Shown here: one piece after another, positions 26,093-32,840 of the stretch
Layout of the letters: every line of letters starts with the position of its first letter
Position numbering within the stretch: position 1 is the stretch's first letter
Origin: Methanosarcina sp. UBA293
GTDB lineage: Archaea > Halobacteriota > Methanosarcinia > Methanosarcinales > Methanosarcinaceae
DNA length: 32,840 nucleotides
Assembly (NCBI GenBank): GCA_002499445.1
Contig: DALS01000042.1
Span: 1 to 32,840, forward strand
Reading direction: 5' to 3'
Notes under the pieces: model-generated
Database searches by the model: none
Told to the model about the DNA's origin: nothing
The model's input: only the letters and a program-made list of their open reading frames with translations
Position numbers and translations under genes: made by a program

Positions 26093-28069
26093 ATGAAATT
26101 GAAATTGGCTAAGGGGGGCATAGCCTCAGGAATGCTTAAAGGGTCTCTTGCCCTCGGAGCATTATTATCTTTTGCAGTTTTTCCGGAAGGCAGGGCTTCT
26201 AAGAAAAAGAAGTCCTCTGAAGGCATAGGCAATGAGTACACGTCTGAAGAGCTTAATTCCAATGAGATTACAACGGAATGGGATAACTCGTATCTTTTCA
26301 GCAGCAGAGAAAAAGCTTTGGAAGAGCTTGAGAGGTTAAAAAAGAGACCACAGGAGATAAACGAAACTTTCCGCCCTAAATTTGAAAATTTGTCAGGATC
26401 TGCCGTATTTGATTATCTAGAAAGCGAGAAAGAGTATTCAAAATCGCTTGAGGTTCTCTATACTTACGCATACACTCTGCTCAGTAAAAATGTAAATGAT
26501 CCTTTCTTTATTTCCCTGCTTGGGAATGCTCAGGATTTGCTAACAGAATATAAAAAATCTAGAGCTTTTGCAACTGTAAAATTGATCTCGCTTGGTAAGG
26601 GGGAATGGGACAAGCTCTTTTCCGAAGAACCCAGACTTGAGGTCTACAGAGCTTATCTTGAAGCTAACTACATGAGGTTTGCAGAGCACAGGCCACTAAA
26701 CGAGTCCCAGGCTATGTATCTTGCAGAGCTCGAAAACCAGCGCATGAAACTGGAGACTGAAGCGCTTTCGGAAATCACGAATAAAGTCACAAGGGCGGGA
26801 GAGATTACGCTTGAGAACGGAGAGAAATTTTCTGTTAATTCCCAGTCCTGCAATACACTGCTTTCAACCGACCCAAGCCGGGAAAACAGGAAAAGATGTT
26901 ATAATCAGAGGTTTTACCATCATATAAATGAATCCGATTCTATGGCATCCCTTTATTCCAGAAAAGCCCAGCTTGATGATCTTGTTGCCAGGGAACTGAA
27001 TTACGTGGATTTCTATGACTACAGTCTGTATAATCTCTATCTTACCCATGCTCAGATTGATGACATGAATACAGTTTTCAAGCAGAGAAAAGGGGTGTTT
27101 GAGGACTATAATGAGTTCAGGAGGAAAAAACTCGGGCTTGAAACGCTCAAACCATACGACCTTATGCTGCAGTTGACGGATCAACCTGGTAAAAAATATG
27201 CTTACTTAGATGCTTTGCGAGAAATTCAGAAGTCTTACTCTGGAATGGATCCCTATTTTAAAGAAACCTTTTTAAAAATGGTAACTGGAAATTTCATAGA
27301 TGTATATCCTGACCCTGAACACGGAAAACAGCCTGGTGGATACTGTACCGATTCTTGTGTCCTGAAAGCTCCGCCTCTGATTTTTATGAACTATGACGGC
27401 CTTATCAGGGATCAGAAGACGTTGACTCATGAGCTGGGACATGCTGTTAATTTCTATCTCATGGGCAATTTCGTGGATTATCTTTACTGTTCAGGTACGA
27501 TTTACGAAATGGAAATTCCTTCCACTTTCAATGAAGAACTTTTTGTTGATTACGTTGTCGGAAATTCTGATAAGGATACTGCAGTTGCTGTACTTTCCCA
27601 GCAGATCGATGATTATCAGAACTTTTTTACTAGGCAACCCTTGATTACGGAATTCGAATATAAAGCACACAGGTTCTGTGCAGAAAAAGAAACTGTAAGT
27701 GGAGCAGAACTTAATGCTATCTGGACAAGTCTATCTAAGGAATATAGGAGCCGCTCAGTTGAGTATTACGCTGAAGATTCTGCTGAATGGACTTACATTA
27801 ACCACATTTACCTGACAAGCAATTATTATACCTTCAATTACGCGGTTTCAAAAGCGATAACTCTAGCTCTCTTCAAACAGTACAGAGAAGATCCCGAAGC
27901 TTTCAACAAAAACTACGTTGCTTATCTCTCAGCAGGTTCTACAATGCCACCAGAAGAAAAACTCAAGAAATACTTCGAGATCAAAATCGAAAGACAGCTC
28001 TTCAAAGACGCAATGGACATTGTGGAATCAAGGATTAATGATTTGTATAAACTTGCAAGGAAAGATTAA
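26093..28069 (+). CDS. M3-family oligoendopeptidase (PepF-like)
   Basis: The 658-residue zinc metallopeptidase has the M3 active site: H446-E-L-G-H450 with a third ligand at E474 in EMEIPS, 24 residues on, as expected for thimet/PepF-type enzymes that cut short peptides. Conserved C-terminal tyrosine-rich segments (HIYLTSNYYTFNYA) match the substrate-binding part of the family. Odd feature: the N-terminus has a hydrophobic stretch (about 9-30, SGMLKGSLALGALLSFAVF) then Lys-rich KKKKSS, not seen in typical cytoplasmic PepF. This suggests a membrane anchor or export signal. AGGGGTAG precedes the ATG. It may be cotranscribed with MscS. Confidence 0.92.
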   Translation: MKLKLAKGGIASGMLKGSLALGALLSFAVFPEGRASKKKKSSEGIGNEYTSEELNSNEITTEWDNSYLFSSREKALEELERLKKRPQEINETFRPKFENLSGSAVFDYLESEKEYSKSLEVLYTYAYTLLSKNVNDPFFISLLGNAQDLLTEYKKSRAFATVKLISLGKGEWDKLFSEEPRLEVYRAYLEANYMRFAEHRPLNESQAMYLAELENQRMKLETEALSEITNKVTRAGEITLENGEKFSVNSQSCNTLLSTDPSRENRKRCYNQRFYHHINESDSMASLYSRKAQLDDLVARELNYVDFYDYSLYNLYLTHAQIDDMNTVFKQRKGVFEDYNEFRRKKLGLETLKPYDLMLQLTDQPGKKYAYLDALREIQKSYSGMDPYFKETFLKMVTGNFIDVYPDPEHGKQPGGYCTDSCVLKAPPLIFMNYDGLIRDQKTLTHELGHAVNFYLMGNFVDYLYCSGTIYEMEIPSTFNEELFVDYVVGNSDKDTAVAVLSQQIDDYQNFFTRQPLITEFEYKAHRFCAEKETVSGAELNAIWTSLSKEYRSRSVEYYAEDSAEWTYINHIYLTSNYYTFNYAVSKAITLALFKQYREDPEAFNKNYVAYLSAGSTMPPEEKLKKYFEIKIERQLFKDAMDIVESRINDLYKLARKD

Positions 28070-28339
28070 TCTTAAAATATTATATAGGTTAAAGTATAGA
28101 TTATACGAGTTTCAGGAATAATAATGGAGGAAAACAAAGGAAAATTGTAGTAGTTTTCTTTTATATTTATAAATATCATTATTTTAAGAAAGTAGGTAAA
28201 AAAAGCAGAAAACTGGAGGGTCTAGTAACGTTTGTCACGAATTTGAGATCTGTGTTAATTCATTTTTAAGTCGGCTTCATTATTCTTCGTCAACGTATAA
28301 TAAAATCTTTAAGTTTATATATTATGAAGTAGTCTGGAT

Positions 28340-28460
28340 AATTGGGCATCTGGGAAGGTCATAAGAGACCTTTAAACTCTTTTTATAAAACTCCCCATAC
28401 CCCCCAACTCCCCAATAACTGGATGCCCAATTCCCATTTGTGTTATTCACAATATTTTTT
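28340..28460 (+). ncRNA. Candidate structured RNA
   Basis: The 723-nt spacer 28070-28792 holds no gene but contains an ordered set of elements. TTTATATATTA (28314-28324) would place a transcription start near 28345. AATTGGGCATC (28340-28350) pairs perfectly with 28422-28432, enclosing a nested hairpin AAGGTC-ATAAGA-GACCTT and a C-rich segment. T6 follows at 28455-28460. This could be a small RNA of about 110 nt, but it could equally be a repeat or regulatory DNA. The minus strand of the C-rich part has G-runs of 4, 6 and 4. Confidence 0.28.
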
Positions 28461-28614
28461 CATATTCTTCCCTATAAAGAGTTTGATAGATATTTTACGG
28501 GTTTTTTAATGTTTAATTTTTAATTTAAACTTTAAAAATACTTATTTTGACAATTTAATTATTTTAAGCGGTTTTTAATATAAGTATGTTTATATTCTAC
28601 CCATCTAATATTAA

Positions 28615-28624
28615 TTATATATAA
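28615..28624 (+). promoter_or_regulatory. Probable TATA box of the 111-residue secreted protein gene
   Basis: TTATATATAA implies transcription from about 28645 and a leader of roughly 150 nt before the ATG at 28793. The similar small secreted protein gene at 30800-31195 also appears to have a leader of about that length. Confidence 0.4.
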
Positions 28625-28792
28625 CTAGTGGATAGCTGGTGAGACAGTTAAGAAACTTCTTCTAGAGACAAGATATCTAATAAAACTGCATGCCATAAAA
28701 ATATCAAGTTAATTCAAGGTTAAACTTCCTTGTTATAATTTAAAAATCACAGGTTTTAAACGTCCAATTAGGCAAAATAAGGTGTTTAGTTT

Positions 28793-29128
28793 ATGGTATA
28801 TAATAAGTCTTATAGAACAAAAAAAACTCTTGCTATTTTGCTCATATTTTGTTTTGTACTATCAGTAACAACTGCATCTGTAAGCGCAGCTGCTAGTGCT
28901 AAGAACAAAGATGGCTACAGCAATGGCTATAGAAAAGGTTACGAAAGTGGTAAAAAACAGGGCCAAAGTGACTGTAATAAATATGGCAGTAAAGAAAATC
29001 TCTCGAAGATCCCATTGCCTCCCAGCAATTACAGATGGACCAAGTACTACAAAGACACTTTTAATAGAGGGTACCAAAAAGGATACATCGATGGTTATAA
29101 TGGAGATAGGTATACGTGTTTGAAATAA
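28793..29128 (+). CDS. Small secreted Tyr/Gly-repeat protein
   Basis: The 111-residue protein has a classical signal peptide (about 1-33, CFVLSVTTASVSAA). The mature part carries Gly-Tyr periodicity, GYSNGYRKGYESGKKQG and later NRGYQKGYIDGYNG, spaced three to four residues apart. There are two cysteines, one in SDCNKYG and one at the C-terminus (YTCLK), that could form a disulfide. I do not recognise a family. It is expected outside the cell membrane, perhaps in the wall or matrix. AAGGTG lies about 9 nt before the ATG. The signal peptide is nearly the same as that of the unrelated-looking protein at 30800-31195; a membrane-tethered regulator gene lies between them. Confidence 0.8.
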   Translation: MVYNKSYRTKKTLAILLIFCFVLSVTTASVSAAASAKNKDGYSNGYRKGYESGKKQGQSDCNKYGSKENLSKIPLPPSNYRWTKYYKDTFNRGYQKGYIDGYNGDRYTCLK

Positions 29129-29525
29129 GGGATGAAAAGCCTTAAAACCAAAATAAAAGGCTCAAAGGATAACCTAAATTTATTGAGTTGATGATAACTT
29201 GGAGTGTAAAAACGAGAGTTCTAAATAATTGGAATATTAAGCTATTAAAAGCATAAACTATACTAAACTATACTTTATGGCTATTGTTTCTATATTATTG
29301 TTTTATTTAAGTTAAATTAAAAAATAAACGATATATTTATCTACGTTTTATACCTACTTAATTGTGATCAGTGACCGTGAAAGTCTATAAGTATAAAGAA
29401 AGTACTCAGTGAGCCTGCTTCAAAATTATATGTTTGATCTTATCTGGAGAAAGTTTGAAGCATGCTCATTATAGCAAAATCCATATTGGGGTATGGGGGC
29501 ACGTCATTGAAAAAATCTGGAAATA

Positions 29526-29543
29526 CGAACATTTCTATGTTCG
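29526..29543. other. Hairpin in the 29129-29627 spacer
   Basis: CGAACAT-TTCT-ATGTTCG is a perfect 7-bp stem with a 4-nt loop, about 85 nt ahead of the regulator's ATG. It could be a leader hairpin or an operator. The same 499-nt spacer also has the G-rich TTGGGGTATGGGGG (near 29488), resembling the minus strand of the C-rich segment near 28391-28411. No gene is seen in it. Confidence 0.4.
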
Positions 29544-29627
29544 GAAAAATATTGAGAGATTTTATGTTCAGAATTTTTAGCAGCTGATCCTCATAACCTC
29601 AACTTACATATTGGATTTCTGGTAGAG

Positions 29628-30545
29628 ATGAATCTGAGGTTCTACGTGCTTTGCACTGCTGCTTTACTCGCTTTAGGAGTAACTACTTCACTCGCTTTAG
29701 GGATACCTTTCTTAACAGAAAGTAATATCACTGCAACAATACATGGGGCAACATATGCATCGGATACCTTTGAACCCCTGAATGATACTGTGATTTATAT
29801 CAATTCTAATCCTCCTCAATCATTAGTAGCAAAAAACGGCACATATTCCTTTGAATTGGGACCTGGAGACTATGTTATTACAGCCAGATATTACCAGAAC
29901 AACACCTTAATCTATTCAAAACAATCGACTTTAAAAATTGAAGAAGAAGGAAATTACGTCTTTGATCTCCTGCTTTATCCGGCTTCTGAGAGTCAGGCAA
30001 CTGGAGTAATTGAAGATAATATAAATAATTTCAATATTGTGAATCCTCGGGATAAAACAAAGACTGGCTCTTCTACTATAAGCTATCTAGGAATAGCCTT
30101 CGTGATTTTTCTTCTGTTAGGAGGAGGCTATAAACTTTCCAGAATGCACAAAAAGACGAAATATAATAGATCTCAGGTAGGAAAGCTCAGAACATCTGGA
30201 TTTCTGGCAAAAACCCTCGGTAAAGGCATTGACTCTGAAGTGAGATCAGAGGGGAAGGTTGGGATCGTTGGAGAAGCAATCTGCATAAAAGAACCAATAA
30301 TAGAATCTAGTTCCGAAATTGAAACGGCTGCTCTTAAAAAATCTCCTCTTTCTACGGACCTGCGTGAAACTCTGGATGTAATTCGGGGCCACAGGGGCAG
30401 GATTTCGCAAAAAGATCTGCGTAACAAGCTGGAGTATTCCGAAGTAAAGGTCAGCCTCCTGCTTTCAGATCTGGAAAAGAGAGGGCTGATTAAGAAACTC
30501 AAGCGTGGGCGTGAGAATATTGTGATTTTAGTAGATAATGAATAA
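29628..30545 (+). CDS. Membrane-tethered winged-helix regulator with extracellular domain
   Basis: The 305-residue protein has a signal sequence (1-25, LLALGVTTSLALG). An extracytoplasmic beta-sandwich domain (about 32-125) follows, of the carboxypeptidase-regulatory-like type, with NGTYSFELGPGDYVITARYY. One membrane helix (about 150-168, YLGIAFVIFLLLGGG) leads to a basic cytoplasmic linker and a C-terminal winged helix (about 240-305, VIRGHRGRISQKDLRNKL, then LLLSDLEKRGLIKKLKRG). This suggests a one-component sensor that reads an outside signal and acts on DNA from the membrane. Targets are unknown, but it is flanked by the two small secreted protein genes, which are natural candidates. It ends convergently toward the second of these. 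Confidence 0.8.
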   Translation: MNLRFYVLCTAALLALGVTTSLALGIPFLTESNITATIHGATYASDTFEPLNDTVIYINSNPPQSLVAKNGTYSFELGPGDYVITARYYQNNTLIYSKQSTLKIEEEGNYVFDLLLYPASESQATGVIEDNINNFNIVNPRDKTKTGSSTISYLGIAFVIFLLLGGGYKLSRMHKKTKYNRSQVGKLRTSGFLAKTLGKGIDSEVRSEGKVGIVGEAICIKEPIIESSSEIETAALKKSPLSTDLRETLDVIRGHRGRISQKDLRNKLEYSEVKVSLLLSDLEKRGLIKKLKRGRENIVILVDNE

Positions 30546-30733
30546 AGATAAGCCATAAAAAGATAAGAATCGCTGAACCGCTGAAACTCACATAAGTTAA
30601 GAATAGCAGCCAACACATAACTTAAAATAGATAAACAAGAAAAACGGAGCGGAAAAAGAAAAGCTGGAGAGGGATTTTCCATCCCTCAAGGGCGATATTA
30701 ATATCTCCCCTCTCTATAGTGTACAAGACAGAA

Positions 30734-30781
30734 TAGTCATTGTATATATTAGTCATTGTATATATTAGTCATTGTATATAT
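30734..30781. repeat. 16-bp tandem repeat, three exact copies
   Basis: TAGTCATTGTATATAT is repeated three times without a mismatch (30734, 30750, 30766). It sits in the 254-nt convergent spacer between the regulator and the second small secreted protein, next to the latter's stop codon. Each unit carries a TATA-like core. Its role, if any, could be termination or protein binding. Confidence 0.9.
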
Positions 30782-30799
30782 TACAGCTAGTTCTTACCA

Positions 30800-31195
30800 T
30801 TAGCATTTGTAACAGTTGCCGTAAAATTTGTAATAGGCGCTGTAGTAATAGGTGCTGTAATAGGTGCTGTAAAATTTGTTATAACCACTGACCCATTTCG
30901 TATATACATTGAACCATTTCATATAGGACATGTGCCACTTCTTGTACTCATTGTCATGTTTCTTATAGTTCCACCTTTTCTTTTCTCCTTCCCACTTTCT
31001 CCTTTCGTTATCAAATTTCCACTTTTGACCGTCCCACTTTTTCCTTTCGTTGTCAAATCTTTTCCTGTCGTCAAATCTTTTCTTGCCGTCATCTTTCTTA
31101 TAAGGAGCCGGCGCTGCGCTTACTGACGCAACTGTCACTGACAGTACAAAACAGACTGCCAGGAAAATTCCAATTATCTTTTTCGTATTCAACAC
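30800..31195 (-). CDS. Small secreted Trp/Lys- and Tyr-rich protein
   Basis: The 131-residue protein has a signal peptide (about 1-27) almost matching that of the 28793-29128 protein. A highly charged repeat region (about 34-75) has units such as RKRFDNERKKWDG and KFDNERRKWEGEKKRW. A Trp/Tyr-spaced segment (KKWHMSYMKWFNVYTKW) follows, and then a tyrosine-dense C-terminus ending YGNCYKC with two cysteines. It looks like an exported structural or adhesive polypeptide of heptad-like aromatic/basic pattern. I know of no family. The start is GTG at 31195, with GGAG seven bases upstream. The repeat is also visible in the DNA (30980-31085), so repeat number probably varies between strains. Confidence 0.8.
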   Translation of the reverse strand: MLNTKKIIGIFLAVCFVLSVTVASVSAAPAPYKKDDGKKRFDDRKRFDNERKKWDGQKWKFDNERRKWEGEKKRWNYKKHDNEYKKWHMSYMKWFNVYTKWVSGYNKFYSTYYSTYYYSAYYKFYGNCYKC

Positions 31196-31356
31196 TTACC
31201 CACTCCAATAGTTTGATAGTTTATTTAATCCCTGTCTACTGCTCAATCTTTATCTCACACTAATAATCAATACCGATAAATCTTCCAGATTTGTTTCTGA
31301 AACAATCGGTTTTGTTCTTCGCTTTAAGTTGTTTTTCCCGGTATTCGGCCGGTTAC

Positions 31357-31364
31357 TTATATAC
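31357..31364 (-). promoter_or_regulatory. Probable TATA box of the Trp/Lys-rich secreted protein gene
   Basis: The minus strand reads TATATAAG about 160 nt before the GTG start, implying a leader of about 135 nt. No nearer TATA-like element of similar quality is visible. Confidence 0.35.
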
Positions 31365-31950
31365 TACCTTATTCCCGTTTGTCTTGCCGATTATCTGCGG
31401 CTTGACAATTCTAAAATTAGCTGGATTAAATATAAATATACTTATACTAAAAAACAGCTTATAGCAATTTAATTAACTAAATAAGGATTTCTAAGGCTTT
31501 TTTTAATAAAATAAACATTTTTTAAATTTTAAAGTCATTTGTCTCCACATATAGGGCATTTATAGCTTATACATTGTTTTTTAAACTTCAAATTTTGAAA
31601 GCAAGTTTCAGTTTGTCCAGTATTGAACGCTCCAACATGAAAATCTCTTTACGTTTTTAAGGGTATAAGGCTGTACTTTTTCAAACTTAATCATGCTGTA
31701 CCTCACGATTACATCTCTAAACATCTCTATAGATCATTGGTTAAGATTTTTTCTTACTTTAAACATAAGTCTTTTTAAGTGAGAAAATAAGTGAAAAAAG
31801 CTTAAAGAAAATGATTTCTAATGAAAATGTCCTAAAATAAGTTTTTCTAAACTTTTGATTTAATATATGACTATAAATAGAGTTTTAAATTAGGAAAATA
31901 CTTTTAAAATTGTTTATTTTTAAAAACGCAATATGTTTGTTTATTGATAG

Positions 31951-32244
31951 ATTCTAGGCGCAAGCGTAAAAACTCATCTCGCCATTGTTGAAGACATAGG
32001 ATTTACGCAAAATGAATCTCATCGGAGAATCCAGTAGCATGAGGCTCAGGAATATCATTTCTCTTGTTATTCTGGGTGCGGCAAGGTTCAAGAAGCTCAA
32101 AAAATAACCTCGAACTCTTACCCAGGAATTCTCTTTTAGTTAAAATATTGGAGGCTATATAAAGAAGTAAATCTTGCCGAAGCTGAAATAACCGCTCAAA
32201 TACTCTTTGAAAGATTTATGCTTATTCGAAACCACAAGTTTTAA
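31951..32244 (+). pseudogene. Coding-like frame interrupted only by TAG codons
   Basis: From 31951 to the TAA at 32242 one frame of 97 codons contains two stops, both TAG (32035 and 32137). Segments read like protein: THLAIVEDIGFTQNESHRR, HFSCYSGCGKVQEAQK and YWRLYKEVNLAEAEITAQ. No ATG, GTG or TTG lies before the first TAG, and the upstream frame closes with TGA. A decayed gene is most likely. UAG decoding as pyrrolysine is known in Methanosarcina, which makes the pattern worth noting. The surrounding 31400-31950 is AT-rich with nothing I can identify. Confidence 0.25.
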
Positions 32245-32369
32245 ATAAATTACTGAAGTATTTCTCTTAAGCAAATCGTCGTTTTATTGATAAGAGTTTA
32301 AGTGCTCTGGGTGAGGTAATTACAGTTACCGTTTATGTTTATTATAATATCTGAACTCAGCACAGTTGT

Positions 32370-32466
32370 TCAGGTAGGAGGAAGGTAAGGAGTGAACCCT
32401 TCCTCCTACCATGGAGGTTGATTTTACTCATGCAGGAAAACTACCAGAAATCCTCATGAGTTTTTT
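32370..32466 (+). ncRNA. Candidate small RNA with two hairpins and T6 end
   Basis: TTTATTATAATAT (about 32337-32349) would start transcription near 32370. Then comes a perfect 13-bp stem, GGTAGGAGGAAGG (32373-32385) with 32398-32410, and a second stem CTCATG-c-AGGA (32427-32437) with TCCT-CATGAG (32451-32460), followed directly by T6 (32461-32466). That is a promoter, two stems and a terminator-like end in about 97 nt. The 3' arm of stem 1 contains CCUCCU, able to pair with Shine-Dalgarno sequences. A 26-codon frame (ATG 32411 to TAA 32491) overlaps it, with no ribosome binding site outside stem 1. Confidence 0.4.
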
Positions 32467-32815
32467 CTCATATGATATATATTGTGCATAAAATGTATTT
32501 AACTTTTTCTATTTTTGGGACATGTATTTTATTAAATCAGCTTCTACTTTATTTAAAAACACAAATAGATTTTCTTATTGAGTGATAACTTCAGGCGACG
32601 GCTTATATATGAGGCACAGGTTGTTTTTATAGCGCCTCCAATATATAAATCATGGATTCAAATGAAAACCTGGCGATAATAAGAACGATAGTATGAATAA
32701 AAGAACTGGTAGGAATAATTAAAAATCACAATAATAAGGAAGAATAAAAGGAAATGTGAGTAAAATAAAGAAAATAAGACGTAGAGGATAGGAATAAAAG
32801 TTTAACGTTTTTATT

Positions 32816-32840
32816 TTTATCTTATCTTATCTTATCTTAT
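32816..32840. repeat. CTTAT pentanucleotide repeat at the window edge
   Basis: Four perfect CTTAT units plus one variant unit run into the end of the window, so the full length is unknown. Confidence 0.85.

Noticed and set aside
31196..32840. A transposon or insertion sequence in the gene-poor right end
   Set aside because: No transposase-like frame was seen, and the only long inverted repeat (32373-32410) is a close hairpin, not element ends.

Overview
The window is archaeal and almost certainly from a Methanosarcina-type methanogen. The evidence is an archaeal group II chaperonin (thermosome), an archaeal-type aspartyl-tRNA synthetase, DUF2119, DUF432 and DUF2207 proteins, large NosD/PKD/beta-propeller surface proteins, TATA-box promoters, AT-rich long intergenic regions and frequent GTG/TTG starts. 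No tRNA, rRNA, CRISPR array or intact insertion sequence was seen.

Layout. (1) 0.2-2.3 kb, plus strand: a small membrane protein, then an S4/FtsJ-type rRNA methyltransferase followed 13 nt later by a DUF2119 carboxypeptidase-fold protein. (2) 2.4-4.1 kb, minus: a membrane-anchored TPR protein split by one missing base in an A6 run. (3) 4.3-8.3 kb, minus: housekeeping genes, a thermosome subunit and a likely aspS-rpiA operon. (4) 8.3-8.95 kb: a mosaic of hairpins without a gene. (5) 8.96-10.65 kb, plus: a DUF2207 membrane protein, then a spacer holding a decayed coding frame. (6) 11.2-19.65 kb, minus: a tandem array of three paralogous secreted beta-helix/beta-propeller surface proteins, each with its own matching promoter and ribosome binding site. 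The third copy is a pseudogene with several lesions and shares a 102-nt identical block with the first. (7) 20.4-28.1 kb: a flavoprotein with a ferredoxin-type Cys motif, then an ion and osmotic-stress group (conserved-TM-helix channel-like protein, CorA, DUF432 plus MscS) and an M3-family oligoendopeptidase. (8) 28.1-31.2 kb: two small secreted proteins with nearly the same signal peptide but unrelated Tyr/Gly-rich and Trp/Lys-rich mature parts, flanking a membrane-tethered winged-helix regulator. (9) 31.2-32.84 kb: AT-rich sequence with no intact gene, a UAG-only interrupted frame, a candidate structured small RNA and a pentanucleotide repeat at the edge.

The housekeeping genes are conventional. 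The parts that best repay a second look are the 28.8-31.2 kb secreted-protein/regulator cassette, the two candidate structured RNAs (about 28.34-28.46 and 32.37-32.47 kb), the surface-protein array with its gene conversion and decay, the DUF2119 metallohydrolase signature, and the frameshifted TPR gene. All assignments come from reading the sequence; no database search was run.
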